Origin: an uncultured Leifsonia sp.
Lineage (GTDB): Bacteria > Actinomycetota > Actinomycetes > Actinomycetales > Microbacteriaceae
Length of the DNA: 64,000 bases
Direction: 5' to 3'
Assembly: GCF_945957465.1 (NCBI RefSeq)
Contig: NZ_CAMFLC010000003.1
Location: forward strand, 62,001-126,000
The notes beneath the pieces were generated by a model that did no database searches, was not told the DNA's origin, and saw only the letters and a list, made by a program, of their open reading frames with translations. Each line of letters starts with the position of its first letter. Position 1 is the stretch's first letter. This document shows positions 1 to 8,088 of the stretch, piece by piece. A program made the position numbers and the translations under genes.

Positions 1-6
1 CGCCGG

Positions 7-12
7 TAGTCT
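7..12 (+). promoter_or_regulatory. -10 element of a probable leaderless promoter
   Basis: The hexamer TAGTCT fits the actinobacterial -10 consensus TANNNT and ends 7 nt before the ATG at 20. No Shine-Dalgarno sequence lies between them, so transcription probably starts at or next to the start codon. Confidence 0.5.
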
Positions 13-19
13 CGATCGC

Positions 20-217
20 ATGGTCGAACGCACGAACGGGTCCCCCTGGTTCTTCATCGGCGGCATCCTGCTCGTCGTCGTCGGCCTCGCCGGTCCGCTC
101 CTGGTGGACGCCGTGACCGGGCAGGTGCAATGGCTCATCCGCGGCGTCGGCGTGCTCGTGGCGATCGGCGGCGGCGTCCTGATCGGATTCGGATTGCGGC
201 GCCGGCGGGGCCGCTGA
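20..217 (+). CDS. small two-helix membrane protein
   Basis: A 65-residue protein of unknown function. Two hydrophobic stretches (about residues 11-30 and 38-58) are separated by a short polar turn with VDAVTGQ, and the chain ends in a run of arginines (RRRRGR), which by the positive-inside rule puts both termini in the cytoplasm. No domain is recognised. The ATG is preceded by a TAGTCT -10 element and no ribosome binding site, pointing to a leaderless transcript. It is followed by another tiny hydrophobic protein at 298, so the two may be part of one cell-envelope locus, but nothing shows a function. Confidence 0.6.
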   Translation: MVERTNGSPWFFIGGILLVVVGLAGPLLVDAVTGQVQWLIRGVGVLVAIGGGVLIGFGLRRRRGR

Positions 218-231
218 TCGCGTCGTGGTGC

Positions 232-237
232 TAACCT
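232..237 (+). promoter_or_regulatory. possible -10 element for the small ORF at 298
   Basis: TAACCT fits TANNNT and would start transcription near 244. It sits in the short gap after the first gene. Confidence 0.3.
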
Positions 238-297
238 GACCCGAGCACCGGTTCCGAGCACTTGCTCATGGGGGGAACACCTGCGCACGGGGGGAAC

Positions 298-435
298 ATG
301 CATCGTCGTCAGGCCGCGCTGATCGCCGTCTTGCTCGCGGCGGTCGCCGCCGCTCTGGTGGGCTTCGGATCCGTCGCCGTAATCGACTCGCTGTCCGGGG
401 CGCCGCAGACTCCCGGCGTTCACCGGACCCCCTGA
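298..435 (+). CDS. very small single-helix protein
   Basis: A 45-residue ORF starting MHRRQAAL with one hydrophobic helix (about residues 6-30) and a short polar tail rich in proline and threonine. It could be a membrane-anchored or exported peptide; no family is recognised. The start at 298 is chosen because a purine-rich GGGGGGAAC lies just before it. An in-frame ATG at 268 would add ten residues (MGGTPAHGGN) but has no ribosome binding site. The same GGGGGGAAC motif occurs twice, after each ATG candidate region, which makes the start less certain. It converges on the gene at 499-972. Confidence 0.4.
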   Translation: MHRRQAALIAVLLAAVAAALVGFGSVAVIDSLSGAPQTPGVHRTP

Positions 436-498
436 GGACGTGCTCTCGGGGCTCGGGATGCGCGAGCTGCCGAGAGTCGCGGACGTCGGCCGCCGATG

Positions 499-972
499 CT
501 ATTCGACGGCCGCCCGGGCGAGGTCGCGCAACTCGACGAGCCGAGCGGCCGCACCGCCACCGCCTCCCCGCACTGCGATGTGCTGCCGCGAGGGCGGGTT
601 GAACGCGGCCTCCAGTGCCGAGCTGATCATCAACAGGTAGAACCGCAACAACCGGGAGGCGTCGGCCCGCAGGGGCTCCTGCTCCGGTTCGCAGGTCGTG
701 CACTCGAGCCAGCGAGAGAGCTGGGTGAAGGCCACGCGCAGCCGCAGCCCCTGCCGCGCGTCGGCCGGCCCCAGCCGGTACCCGGCGGGCTGCAGGCCGG
801 CAAGCCGCCCCTGGTCGCCCGCGAGCGCGCACCGCTCCAGGAGCGCCTCGGCGGCATCCAGGTGCGAGACGGCCTCCTCGAGCACGGCCAGCAGTGTCAG
901 CGCACCGAGACCGTCTTCGGCCAGCGGGCCCGGGCCGGAGCCGGGGCCGCGAAGGCGGGCGAACCATCCCAT
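499..972 (-). CDS. hypothetical protein, helical, cysteine pair
   Basis: A 157-residue protein with no recognised domain. It begins MGWFARLRG, then is mostly amphipathic helix: a leucine-rich segment (LTLLAVLEEAVSHLDAAEAL) is followed by a CTTC pair near residue 90 and a hydrophobic helix containing RFYLLMISSAL. The C-terminal part has a GGGGGAAARL stretch. The ATG at 972 is preferred over an upstream in-frame start at 1044 because GGAGGTG lies six bases before it, and a -10 hexamer TACAAT is found at 1005-1010. It could be a soluble helical-bundle protein; no function is claimed. Confidence 0.55.
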   Translation of the reverse strand: MGWFARLRGPGSGPGPLAEDGLGALTLLAVLEEAVSHLDAAEALLERCALAGDQGRLAGLQPAGYRLGPADARQGLRLRVAFTQLSRWLECTTCEPEQEPLRADASRLLRFYLLMISSALEAAFNPPSRQHIAVRGGGGGAAARLVELRDLARAAVE

Positions 973-1004
973 CGGGTCACCTCCCCACCGCTGAAGTGTG
1001 ACCG

Positions 1005-1010
1005 ATTGTA
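1005..1010 (-). promoter_or_regulatory. -10 element for the gene at 499-972
   Basis: On the minus strand the sequence reads TACAAT, a close match to the sigma-70 -10 consensus, giving a leader of roughly 25 nt that holds the GGAGG ribosome binding site. Confidence 0.5.
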
Positions 1011-1165
1011 CGCCGCGCGGCCCGTGCCGGCAGAGCCCGTACACCTGGCCGGCGCTCGATGCAACGCCCTGGGCGCGAAGCGACCGGCCGCCTACGGTTC
1101 AGGGCGGCAGATCGCCCCATCGACCCACGCGCCCACCTGGGGGCGGATCGCAAGGAGGCTCCGAG

Positions 1166-2053
1166 ATGACCGATCGAACTCCCCCGGCAGACGAAAGCAC
1201 CCCCGGCACCCGGGCGTACACGCCCGAGCAGCGCGGCTACGCGACGACGGCACCGGCGGACGACGCGGAGACACGTGCATACGACCCCGGCACCCGTGCG
1301 GCCGGCGCCCCGATCGCGGACGGGGCCGCAGCGGGCGAGCGGCCCGTCGCCGAGCGGCCGGTAGAGGCCCGCCCCGTCGCCGAGCGTCCTGTCGCGCCGG
1401 ATCCCGTCGTGGACACCCGGGCACTCCGCGACGACGTCGTCGCACGCGAACGGCGCGAGTTCGGCGGGATGAAGTTCGGCTCGGCATTCTTCGGCTGGCT
1501 GACCGCGACCGGGATGGCCGTGCTCGTGACGGCCCTGGTCGCCGCTGCGGGCGCCGCGGTGGGGCTCGGGGCGACCGGCAGCCCGAACGCCGCCGCCGAC
1601 CAGGCGAACAAGAACGCAGCGACCGTCGGCCTCGTCGGCGCGATCGCGCTCGTCGTGATCCTGTTCGTCTCCTACTTCTGCGGAGGCTACGTCGCGGGCC
1701 GCATGGCGCGCTTCAGCGGCCTGCGACAGGGCGTCGCGGTGTGGATCTGGGCGGTCATCATCGCGGTCGTGGTCGCCGTCCTGAGCCTGATCCTCGGCAG
1801 TCAGTACAACATCCTCGGCAACCTGAACAGCTTCCCGCGCATCCCGCTCGACGAGGGCTCCCTCACCGTGACCGGCGTCATCACGACCGTCGTGGTCGCG
1901 GTCGTCAGCCTCATCGGGGCGATCCTCGGCGGCCTCGCGGGCATGCGCTACCACCGCCGCGTCGACCGCGTCGGCTTCACCCCCGATCCCGCGTACGACG
2001 GCGTCGCAGACGGGGCACGCCCCGGCACCGGTCCTGCCGGTACCGTCCGCTGA
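1166..2053 (+). CDS. four-helix membrane protein with disordered N-terminus
   Basis: A 295-residue protein. The first ~95 residues are polar and repetitive, with the unit ERPV/ARPV recurring (GERPVAERPVEARPVAERPV), and are probably disordered and cytoplasmic. Four membrane segments follow: around FFGWLTATGMAVLVTALVA, VGLVGAIALVVILFVSYF, VAVWIWAVIIAVVVAVLSL and VITTVVVAVVSLIGAILGG. Helix 2 and helix 4 carry small-residue GG motifs (FCGGYVAGRMA, LGGLAGMRYHRR), typical of packed helices. It resembles uncharacterised actinobacterial membrane proteins; no transport motif is seen. The start at 1166 is set by AAGGAGG eight bases upstream; a TACGGT -10 lies at 1093-1098. A composite hairpin follows the stop. 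Confidence 0.7.
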   Translation: MTDRTPPADESTPGTRAYTPEQRGYATTAPADDAETRAYDPGTRAAGAPIADGAAAGERPVAERPVEARPVAERPVAPDPVVDTRALRDDVVARERREFGGMKFGSAFFGWLTATGMAVLVTALVAAAGAAVGLGATGSPNAAADQANKNAATVGLVGAIALVVILFVSYFCGGYVAGRMARFSGLRQGVAVWIWAVIIAVVVAVLSLILGSQYNILGNLNSFPRIPLDEGSLTVTGVITTVVVAVVSLIGAILGGLAGMRYHRRVDRVGFTPDPAYDGVADGARPGTGPAGTVR

Positions 2054-2062
2054 CGCTGACAA

Positions 2063-2108
2063 GGTTCGGCCGGACCCACCCTGTCCTGTGGGTGAGGCCG
2101 GCCGAACC
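2063..2108 (+). terminator. composite hairpin after the membrane protein gene
   Basis: An 11-bp outer stem (GGTTCGGCCGG at 2063-2073 with its complement at 2098-2108) encloses a 6-bp inner stem (ACCCAC / GTGGGT). It directly follows the stop codon at 2053. There is no T run, so it would act as a factor-assisted terminator or 3' stabiliser. Confidence 0.55.
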
Positions 2109-2193
2109 GCCGCCCGCGCGTGGGACGACCTTCGGCTCGAGCGGAACCCCCCGGATCCGCGAACACCGGTCGCACGATTCTGCACCCCGCCGG

Positions 2194-2418
2194 TTACGCG
2201 CGGGTGAACGGCGGCACAGAGACGACCGGGATGTGCCGGCGGTCACTGCGGCGTCGACTCGAAGCCCCGCGCGGAAGGTCGAGCCCGCCCCATCCAGTGG
2301 AGTCGACCGGGACGATGACGCCGAGGGCCTCGACCATGGCGTCGAGGTACGTCTCTCGGCCGGTGACACCGGCGAGGTCGTAACTCGAACGCAGCGGGAG
2401 GCAGGCCCCGTCATCCAT
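2194..2418 (-). CDS. doubtful small ORF, possibly a regulator remnant
   Basis: A 74-residue ORF with the look of a real N-terminus: ATG preceded by TGGAG, then a polar segment and YLDAMVEALGVIVPVDSTGW, a helix-strand pattern like the N-terminal start of some actinobacterial LuxR-type regulators. After about residue 50 the sequence becomes arginine-rich and low in character. It may be the remnant of a longer gene or a chance ORF. The surrounding 2109-2527 interval holds no other supportable gene. Confidence 0.3.
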   Translation of the reverse strand: MDDGACLPLRSSYDLAGVTGRETYLDAMVEALGVIVPVDSTGWGGLDLPRGASSRRRSDRRHIPVVSVPPFTRA

Positions 2419-2527
2419 TTACGCACTCCACAGTCGGACGCAGAGGAAGAGCAGCTCTGCCGGTACACCGGCGACACGACGTCGACCGCGATTCGCACGA
2501 GCGCGGAGGGGGGTCAGGCGAGACAGC

Positions 2528-2552
2528 AAAAAAGCCCCGGAAATCCGGGGCT
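2528..2552 (-). terminator. intrinsic terminator of tRNA-Gln
   Basis: A perfect 8-bp stem (AGCCCCGG at 2533-2540 and CCGGGGCT at 2545-2552) with a 4-nt loop is followed on the minus strand by six T residues (2533-2528). This is a textbook rho-independent terminator 16 nt beyond the tRNA 3' end. Confidence 0.85.
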
Positions 2553-2567
2553 CTCGCTGTGCTTCGA

Positions 2568-2642
2568 TGGCTGGGGTACCTGGACTCGAACCAAGAACAA
2601 CTGAACCAGAATCAGCCGTGTTGCCAATTACACCATACCCCA
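2568..2642 (-). tRNA. tRNA-Gln (anticodon CTG)
   Basis: The 72-nt tRNA body plus an encoded CCA folds as a full cloverleaf: acceptor TGGGGTA/TACCCCA, D arm with GTGT/ACAC, anticodon arm GCTGA-TTCTGGT-TCAGT with anticodon CTG (one terminal G.T pair), and a T arm with the loop TTCGAGT. It reads glutamine CAG codons. The 5' end at 2642 and the discriminator G at 2571 follow from the acceptor pairing. A TAGGCT -10 lies upstream on the minus strand at 2682-2687 and an intrinsic terminator lies downstream. Confidence 0.93.
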
Positions 2643-2686
2643 AGGGCTTCGGGCCGAGGCCCGGGCACGAGTAACAACTGTAGCCT

Positions 2687-2818
2687 ATGCTTCGCCGCTT
2701 CCACAAAACGCCGCCGGCGCCGGGCGAGCCGTCGCCGGCCGACCTGGTGCGGCGGCTCGCGAACGAGGGGAAGGACCGCGCCGAAGGGCGCACAAACGCC
2801 CCTAAAACGCCCGGATGA
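2687..2818 (+). CDS. small basic hypothetical protein
   Basis: A 43-residue ORF beginning MLRRFHKTP, proline-rich then charged (ADLVRRLANEGKDRAEGR), and without hydrophobic segments. The ATG directly abuts the tRNA promoter on the other strand, and no good ribosome binding site is seen. Its last codons lie inside the hairpin at 2805-2826. It may be a chance ORF, although the ADLVRRL helix is protein-like. Confidence 0.3.
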   Translation: MLRRFHKTPPAPGEPSPADLVRRLANEGKDRAEGRTNAPKTPG

Positions 2819-2826
2819 GGGCGTTT
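2805..2826. terminator. hairpin between small ORF and flavoprotein gene
   Basis: Arms AAACGCCC (2805-2812) and GGGCGTTT (2819-2826) form an 8-bp stem with a 6-nt loop. On the minus strand the stem is followed by TTTT, so it can end transcription coming from the flavoprotein gene that stops at 2876. Confidence 0.6.
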
Positions 2827-2829
2827 AGA

Positions 2830-2862
2830 CGCCCCTCGGGCGCCCCTCGGGCGCCCCTCGGC
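2830..2862. repeat. three tandem copies of an 11-bp unit
   Basis: The unit CGCCCCTCGGG occurs three times head to tail, the last copy imperfect, just beyond the end of the flavoprotein gene. It is too short and gapless to be a CRISPR. Confidence 0.7.
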
Positions 2863-2875
2863 GACCCCTGGGGGG

Positions 2876-3814
2876 CTAGAGGGTGAGCGCCTCGCTCACG
2901 GTGAGGCCGATGAGGTCGCGGTTCACGGCGGCGGCCACCACGGCGCCCGACCCGGCCGCGACGATCAGCTGCTGCGGACCCGGCGACGTCGTCTCGCCGG
3001 CGGCGTAGACGCCCGGCACCGAGGTGCGCCCCTGAGCGTCCGTCACCAGGTAGCCGTCCGAGTCGGTGGCGAGGGCGAGGGAGTCGGCGAACGCCAGCGC
3101 GGGCGTCCAGACCGGACGGACGAACCCGCCCGAGCGCTCGACCAGCGTTCCGTCCGCGAGTCGGACCCCCGTCATCACGCCCTTGTCGCCCACCACGTCG
3201 TCGACGGCACGACGCTCGACGCGAACGCCGAGGCGCGCGAGAGTTCGCTCCTCGTCGTCGCTCACGGGCGCGATGCCGTTGGTGAAGACGATCAGGTCGT
3301 CGGTCCACTGCGTGAGCAGCAGCGCCCGCTCCGCCAGGTCGGCCGTCTCGCCGATCAGGGCGAGCGCCTCCCCCGCCTTCTCGAAGCCGTCGCACTCGAG
3401 ACAGCTGTGCAGCTGCGTTCCGTAGAAGGCGCGCAGACTCGGGAGCGCCGGCATCGTCTCCGTGACCCCGGTGGCGATGACGACCGCCGACGCCAGCACG
3501 TCCACATCGGGCCCGCCGCGCACGCCTCGACCGCGGACCCGGAAACCGCCGTCCTCCACCGAGACTCCGTCGACCTGGGCGAACACGACGTCGGCATCGT
3601 CGTACGCGGACACCTCCTCGCGCCCGAGCCGGCGCAGCTCGGCAGGCGCGACGCCGTCGCGCGTGAGAAAGCCGTGCGCCTGCAGCGTCGCCGCGTGTCG
3701 CGGCCGGTTGCCGTCGACCACGAGCACGCGCCGGCGAGCGCGCACGAGATTCAGCGCGGCACTGAGCCCCGCCGGGCCGCCACCGACGACGAGGACTTCG
3801 ACGCGAGCCGTCAC
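2876..3814 (-). CDS. thioredoxin reductase-like flavoprotein
   Basis: A 312-residue FAD/NAD(P)-dependent disulfide oxidoreductase of the thioredoxin reductase type. The FAD-binding VVGGGPAGLSAAL is at residues 8-20, the redox pair is CLEC near residue 140 (the family usually has CxxC followed by DG, present here as CLECDG), and the C-terminal FAD site reads GVYAAGETT. The NADPH-domain glycine motif is altered (ALIGETADLAERAL instead of GxGxxA), so cofactor use may differ from true TrxB. No thioredoxin gene is adjacent. It starts with GTG at 3814, eight bases after gltX stops and without a clear ribosome binding site, so translation is probably coupled to gltX. It is likely cytoplasmic. Confidence 0.8.
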   Translation of the reverse strand: MTARVEVLVVGGGPAGLSAALNLVRARRRVLVVDGNRPRHAATLQAHGFLTRDGVAPAELRRLGREEVSAYDDADVVFAQVDGVSVEDGGFRVRGRGVRGGPDVDVLASAVVIATGVTETMPALPSLRAFYGTQLHSCLECDGFEKAGEALALIGETADLAERALLLTQWTDDLIVFTNGIAPVSDDEERTLARLGVRVERRAVDDVVGDKGVMTGVRLADGTLVERSGGFVRPVWTPALAFADSLALATDSDGYLVTDAQGRTSVPGVYAAGETTSPGPQQLIVAAGSGAVVAAAVNRDLIGLTVSEALTL

Positions 3815-3822
3815 CGCGCCGC

Positions 3823-5352
3823 CTAGGCTTCCGACCCGCTCAGTGACGCCGAGAGCGCGTCGAGCCGTGCGATCGACTCGGCCTTGCCGAGGATCTCCAT
3901 CGACTCGAAGAGCGGAGGCGAGACGCGGCGGCCCGACACGGCCACGCGCAGCGGGCCGAAGGCGACGCGCGGCTTCAGCCCGAGCGCCTCCACCAGGGCG
4001 TCGCGGAGGGCGGCCTCGATCGCGTCATGCGTCCACTCCGCTTCGGGAACGACCTCCAGTGCGCCGATCGACGCCGCCAGCACCTCGCCGGCATTGGCGG
4101 GCAGCGATGCCCGGGCATCGTCTTCGACGGTGAGCGATGCGGAGTCCGTGAACAGGAAACCGAGCATGCCGGGAGCCTCGCCGAGCAGCTGCACCCGCTC
4201 CTGCACGAGCGGGGCGGCCTGGGCCAGCACCGACCGCTGCGCCTCGGTGAGCGGCTCGGTCAGCACGCCTGCCGCGACGAGGTACGGGATGGTGCGCTCG
4301 GCGAAGTCGCCGACCTCCAGCAGCCGGATGTGGTCGCCGTTGATCGACTCCGCCTTCTTCTGGTCGAACCGCGCGGGGTTGGGGTTCACGTCGGCGACGT
4401 CGAACGCCGCGACCAGCTCGTCGACCGAGAAGATGTCGCGGTCGTGGCTCAGCGACCAGCCGAGGAGCGCGAGGTAGTTGACGAGGCCCTCGGGGATGAA
4501 CCCGCGATCACGGTGGTGGAACAGGTTCGACTCCGGGTCGCGCTTCGACAGCTTCTTGTTGCCCTCGCCCATTACGTACGGGAGGTGCCCGAAGCGCGGG
4601 ACGAACGTCGTCACGCCGGCGTCGATCAACGCGTGGTAGAGCGCGATCTGGCGGGGCGTCGATGAGAGCAGATCCTCGCCGCGAAGCACGTGGGTCACCC
4701 CCATCAGCGCGTCGTCGACGGGGTTCACGAAGGTGTAGAGCGGGTGCCCGTTGGGCCGCACGACCACGAAGTCGCTGAACGAGCCGGCCGGGAACGTGAT
4801 CTCGCCGCGCACCAGATCGTCGAAGCTCAGGTCGGTGTCGGGCACGCGCAGGCGCAGGGCGGGCTCACGGCCCTCCGCACGGTATGCGGCCTTCTGCGCG
4901 TCCGTGAGGTCGCGCTCGAAGTTGTCGTACCCGAGCTTGGGGTCGCGGCCGAGCGAGACGTTGCGCGCCTCGATCTCCTCGCCGGTCGCGAAGCTCTCGT
5001 AGATGTGGCCGGAGGCTTTCAGCCGGTCGATCAGCTCGCGGTAGATGTCGTAGCGCTGCGACTGACGGTACGGCTCGTTCGGGCCGCCGACGTCGATCCC
5101 CTCATCCCAGTCGAGACGCAGCCAGCGCAGCGCATCGATGATCATCGCGTAGCTCTCTTCGCTGTCGCGCGCCGCGTCGGTGTCCTCGATGCGGAAGATG
5201 AGCTTGCCGCCGGTGTGCCGCGCGTACGCCCAGTTGAACAGGGCGGTGCGGATCAGGCCGACGTGCGGCGTGCCGGTGGGAGACGGGCAGAACCGCACGC
5301 GCACATCGGCGCCGGTCGCGGTCGAGAAGGGGTGCGAATCGTTGTCAGACAT
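3823..5352 (-). CDS. gltX: glutamyl-tRNA synthetase
   Basis: A 509-residue class I aminoacyl-tRNA synthetase that charges tRNA-Glu, full length for the family. The HIGH signature appears as HVGL at residues 30-33 inside [12 protein letters not shown], followed by the conserved [11 protein letters not shown]. The KMSKS loop appears as KKLSKRD near residue 267. The C-terminal half is the helical anticodon-binding domain. The ATG at 5352 is preceded by AAGGG. It lies 12 bases after the FAH-family gene and 8 bases before the flavoprotein gene, in a compact minus-strand run. Confidence 0.96.
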   Translation of the reverse strand: MSDNDSHPFSTATGADVRVRFCPSPTGTPHVGLIRTALFNWAYARHTGGKLIFRIEDTDAARDSEESYAMIIDALRWLRLDWDEGIDVGGPNEPYRQSQRYDIYRELIDRLKASGHIYESFATGEEIEARNVSLGRDPKLGYDNFERDLTDAQKAAYRAEGREPALRLRVPDTDLSFDDLVRGEITFPAGSFSDFVVVRPNGHPLYTFVNPVDDALMGVTHVLRGEDLLSSTPRQIALYHALIDAGVTTFVPRFGHLPYVMGEGNKKLSKRDPESNLFHHRDRGFIPEGLVNYLALLGWSLSHDRDIFSVDELVAAFDVADVNPNPARFDQKKAESINGDHIRLLEVGDFAERTIPYLVAAGVLTEPLTEAQRSVLAQAAPLVQERVQLLGEAPGMLGFLFTDSASLTVEDDARASLPANAGEVLAASIGALEVVPEAEWTHDAIEAALRDALVEALGLKPRVAFGPLRVAVSGRRVSPPLFESMEILGKAESIARLDALSASLSGSEA

Positions 5353-5364
5353 ACCCTTGGAATC

Positions 5365-6132
5365 CTACTTGGGAGCGCGCACCGGATTCACCAGCGAGCC
5401 GACTCCGTCGACCTCCACCTCGACGGTGTCGCCCGGCTTCATCGGCCCGATGCCGGAGGGCGTCCCCGTGAGGATGACGTCGCCCGGCAGCAGGGTGAAG
5501 ACGCTCGACGCGTAGGCGACGATCGACGGGATGTCGTGCACCATGTCGCTGATCGGCGCCTCCTGCTTCAGCTCGCCGTTGAGGCGGGTGCGCAGCACGG
5601 CGCCGGCCGGCAGGTCGGTCTCGATGACGGGGCCGAGCGGGCAGAACGTGTCGAAACCCTTGGCGCGCGTCCACTGGCCGTCCTTCTCCTGCAGGTCGCG
5701 CGCGGTGACGTCGTTGGCGACGGTGTAGCCGAAGATGTGCGCAGCGGCGTCGGCCGCCGAGACGTTGCGCGCGATCGTGCCGATGACGACCGCCAACTCG
5801 CCTTCGAAGTCGACGCGCTCCGACTGCGGAGGGACGACGATGGGGTCGCCGAGTCCGATGACCGCGGTGTTCGGCTTGAGGAAGAGCAGCGGCTCCTCCG
5901 GTGCCTCGCCGCCCATCTCGGCTGCGTGCTCCCGGTAGTTCTTGCCCACCGCGACCACCTTCGACCGCGGGATCACCGGCGCCAGGAGCGCGCCCACCTT
6001 GGCGAGCGGCACGCGCTCCCCCGTCGTGTCGAACCCGGTGAACATCGGGTCGCCCGCGAGAACGACCAGCGCGTCCTCGTCGACGATCCCGTAGTCGATC
6101 TTCCCGTCGTGGCTGAACCGTGCGATCTTCAC
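5365..6132 (-). CDS. fumarylacetoacetate hydrolase family protein
   Basis: A 255-residue enzyme of the FAH superfamily, members of which hydrate, isomerise, decarboxylate or hydrolyse acylpyruvate-like compounds. The metal-binding residues are visible in [10 protein letters not shown] (two glutamates) and NDVTARDLQ (aspartate), followed by [10 protein letters not shown] and the C-terminal [13 protein letters not shown], all diagnostic of the family. The start is GTG at 6132, forming a GTGA overlap with the upstream PanE-like gene, which implies translational coupling. The context does not fix the substrate; oxaloacetate decarboxylase/acylpyruvase activity is a common role in this subgroup. 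Confidence 0.88.
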   Translation of the reverse strand: MKIARFSHDGKIDYGIVDEDALVVLAGDPMFTGFDTTGERVPLAKVGALLAPVIPRSKVVAVGKNYREHAAEMGGEAPEEPLLFLKPNTAVIGLGDPIVVPPQSERVDFEGELAVVIGTIARNVSAADAAAHIFGYTVANDVTARDLQEKDGQWTRAKGFDTFCPLGPVIETDLPAGAVLRTRLNGELKQEAPISDMVHDIPSIVAYASSVFTLLPGDVILTGTPSGIGPMKPGDTVEVEVDGVGSLVNPVRAPK

Positions 6133-7022
6133 GCGTTCGAGCCTAGCGCGGCGACGATCCGCGCGATCGCGGGAGTCGCGAGGTCGTGACGGGCGCCGAC
6201 CCGCAGGAGCGCCCCGCCGAGCGCGTCGAGCTCGCTCGGACGGCCCGCCGCGAGATCCTCCTGCAGGGAGGTCCGCATCGCCCCCGGCACGCTGTGCAGC
6301 GCGCGCACGAGGTCGAGGGGCGAAGCGGGCACACCTTCGGCGGTCGAGCACGCGGTGATCTCCGACACCACCGCCTCGGTCAGCTCCGGGTCCTCGCTCA
6401 GGGCCGGGCCCGCGGACTGACGCCAGTACGAGGTCAGCAGCGCGAGCGCCGACAGCAGCCGGAACTTGGCCCACAGCACCTCGGCCTCCGACCCGCGGGC
6501 CCGCAGCTGCGGCCCCGCTCCGGCGAGCGCGCGCACCGCAGCGAACCCGCCGGCGGCCTCCGGGACCTCGACGTTCAGGAAGGCGCTGCGGTGGTCGATC
6601 ACCGTGGTCGAGGCTCGCAGTGCGGAGACCGTCACCGAGCCGCCGGCGACGGGGACGCCCGACAGGGCGGCCCTCAGCGCGACCATGTGCTCGACGCCGT
6701 TGAGCACCGAGAGCACCTCGACCGGCCGCGCGGCGACGATGCCGGGCAGCACGTCGTCGAGCCCGTACGCCTTGGTGGCGACGATCACGCTGGCACCGGT
6801 GGGCACCTCCGTGGAGGCCGGCAGCCGCTCGACGCCGTCGCCGAAGGAGTCGCTGCGCACCTCGATCCCGTCCGCCCGGATCGCGGCCACGGTCGCGGGC
6901 CGGCCGACCGCGACGACATCGTGGCCCGCTCGCTTCAGCAGCCACGCGAGCAGACCGCCGACGGCCCCGGGACCGACGACGGCGAAGACGGGTTCGGGAG
7001 CGACGGGTACGGCGGAGTCCAT
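6129..7022 (-). CDS. 2-dehydropantoate 2-reductase (PanE/ApbA) family
   Basis: A 297-residue NADP-dependent ketopantoate reductase-type protein. The N-terminal Rossmann motif is [20 protein letters not shown]; the catalytic lysine is probably the K of [12 protein letters not shown] near residue 86, and the second-domain motif appears as [18 protein letters not shown]. KxxxN, normally the next key motif, is replaced by KFRLL, so it may act on another 2-oxo acid than ketopantoate. It starts with ATG, preceded at exactly 6 nt by TACGAT, with no ribosome binding site, suggesting a leaderless message. It overlaps the FAH gene by 4 nt. Confidence 0.82.
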   Translation of the reverse strand: MDSAVPVAPEPVFAVVGPGAVGGLLAWLLKRAGHDVVAVGRPATVAAIRADGIEVRSDSFGDGVERLPASTEVPTGASVIVATKAYGLDDVLPGIVAARPVEVLSVLNGVEHMVALRAALSGVPVAGGSVTVSALRASTTVIDHRSAFLNVEVPEAAGGFAAVRALAGAGPQLRARGSEAEVLWAKFRLLSALALLTSYWRQSAGPALSEDPELTEAVVSEITACSTAEGVPASPLDLVRALHSVPGAMRTSLQEDLAAGRPSELDALGGALLRVGARHDLATPAIARIVAALGSNA

Positions 7023-7028
7023 GGCTCG

Positions 7029-7034
7029 ATCGTA
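7029..7034 (-). promoter_or_regulatory. -10 of leaderless promoter for the PanE-like gene
   Basis: TACGAT (minus strand) is separated from the ATG at 7022 by six bases, which places the +1 on the A of the start codon. Confidence 0.5.
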
Positions 7035-7064
7035 GCCAGCGATCGGACCGGGCGTGGCCGGCGA

Positions 7065-8006
7065 TCAGAGACCGGACAGCCCCCAGGCCGTGCCGTCGAG
7101 CGCGAGAAGCGCGTCCGCGGTGGCGGCGATGGCCGGCACGGCGTCGGAGCCCGCGGCTGCGACCAGGTTGATGGTGCGATGGTCGCGGTTGACCGTCGGG
7201 CGCAGCACCACCCCAGGCACCGTGCCGGCGGAACCGGCCGCGAGGGTGGGCAGCAGCGCGACCCCCACTCCCTCGGCGACCATCCGGAGCACGGCGACGA
7301 AGTTGTCCGTCTCGTACCCGATGCGCGGCGTGAAGCCGCACGCGTCCGTCAGCTCCAGGAGGTGGCCGCGGCAGCGCGGGCAGCCGCCGATCCACGACTC
7401 GTCGGCCAGGCCCGCGAGGTCGACGTGGTCGGCGCCGGCCAGCACGTGGCCGGCCGGAAGGGCGACGAGCATCTCGTCCTTCCACAACGGCACCACGGCC
7501 AGCCCCCTGGTGCTCTCGCGGTGCGGATCGGCGCGGTCGCCCGGATAGCCGAAGGTGATGGCCAGATCGGCCGTCTGCTCGCGGACGGCGGCGACGGCTT
7601 CGGGAGGCTCGGCCTCCAGATAGGTGATGCGCACGCCCGGATGCCCGGCCTCCATGATGCTCAGCAGGCGCGGCACGAGCGATGACGACGCCGACGGAAA
7701 TCCGGCGAGTCGCACCCGGCCGGTCCGCAGACCCCGCAGGTCGGCCAGTTCGCCGGCCGCCGCGTCGAGCGCGGTCGTGACCGCTCGCGCGTGGCGGGCG
7801 AGCACGCGCCCCGCCTCGGTGAGGCGCACGCCGCGGCCGGCGCGGGCGACGAGCGGCATCCCGATCCGCGACTCCAGTCGCCGCAGGTGCTGGCTGATCG
7901 CCGGCTGGCTGTAGCCGAGCGACTCGGCCGCGCGCGTGATCGAGCCGAGGTCGGCGATGGCGCGCACGACGCGCAGGCTGTGGGAGTCGAGGTCGTCGAG
8001 CATCAT
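7065..8006 (-). CDS. LysR-family transcriptional regulator
   Basis: A 313-residue LysR-type regulator. The winged helix-turn-helix covers about residues 1-62, with the recognition region [23 protein letters not shown]. The effector domain follows, with [22 protein letters not shown] marking its first strand and helix. A pair of cysteines in [13 protein letters not shown] is unusual for the family and might sense redox or metal. The start is ATG-ATG at 8006/8003, because TATGAT lies exactly six bases before 8006; an upstream in-frame start at 8030 is less likely. It is divergent from the PLP enzyme gene at 8089, its likely target, with palindromic DNA between them. Confidence 0.9.
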   Translation of the reverse strand: MMLDDLDSHSLRVVRAIADLGSITRAAESLGYSQPAISQHLRRLESRIGMPLVARAGRGVRLTEAGRVLARHARAVTTALDAAAGELADLRGLRTGRVRLAGFPSASSSLVPRLLSIMEAGHPGVRITYLEAEPPEAVAAVREQTADLAITFGYPGDRADPHRESTRGLAVVPLWKDEMLVALPAGHVLAGADHVDLAGLADESWIGGCPRCRGHLLELTDACGFTPRIGYETDNFVAVLRMVAEGVGVALLPTLAAGSAGTVPGVVLRPTVNRDHRTINLVAAAGSDAVPAIAATADALLALDGTAWGLSGL

Positions 8007-8012
8007 GCCGGA

Positions 8013-8018
8013 ATCATA
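8013..8018 (-). promoter_or_regulatory. -10 of leaderless promoter for the lysR gene
   Basis: TATGAT on the minus strand lies six bases before the ATG at 8006 and is a near-perfect -10 consensus. Confidence 0.6.
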
Positions 8019-8042
8019 ACTGGAACGCATGTATTCGATTCA

Positions 8043-8058
8043 ACACCTGTACTGGTGT
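8043..8058. promoter_or_regulatory. palindrome between lysR and PLP enzyme gene
   Basis: ACACC-N6-GGTGT is a perfect inverted repeat in the divergent intergenic region. A second pair of inverted arms, GAATC and GATTC, flanks the lysR -10 about 30 bp away. LysR proteins usually bind such dyads near a divergent target, so this is a candidate operator. Confidence 0.45.
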
Positions 8059-8088
8059 GATGCATCCGCGCCCCGCAGGCTGGACGGC

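Noticed and set aside
496..2604. 702-codon plus-strand ORF across the first genes
   Set aside because: It runs antisense to a gene with a good ribosome binding site, is rich in Arg/Pro/Gly of the kind produced by GC-rich shadow frames, and passes through the tRNA-Gln gene.
2830..2862. Possible CRISPR-like repeat
   Set aside because: Three 11-bp units without spacers and no cas genes nearby.
4690..6189. 499-codon plus-strand ORF antisense to gltX and the FAH gene
   Set aside because: Pure shadow of coding minus-strand frames; low-complexity Arg/Asp/Val composition.
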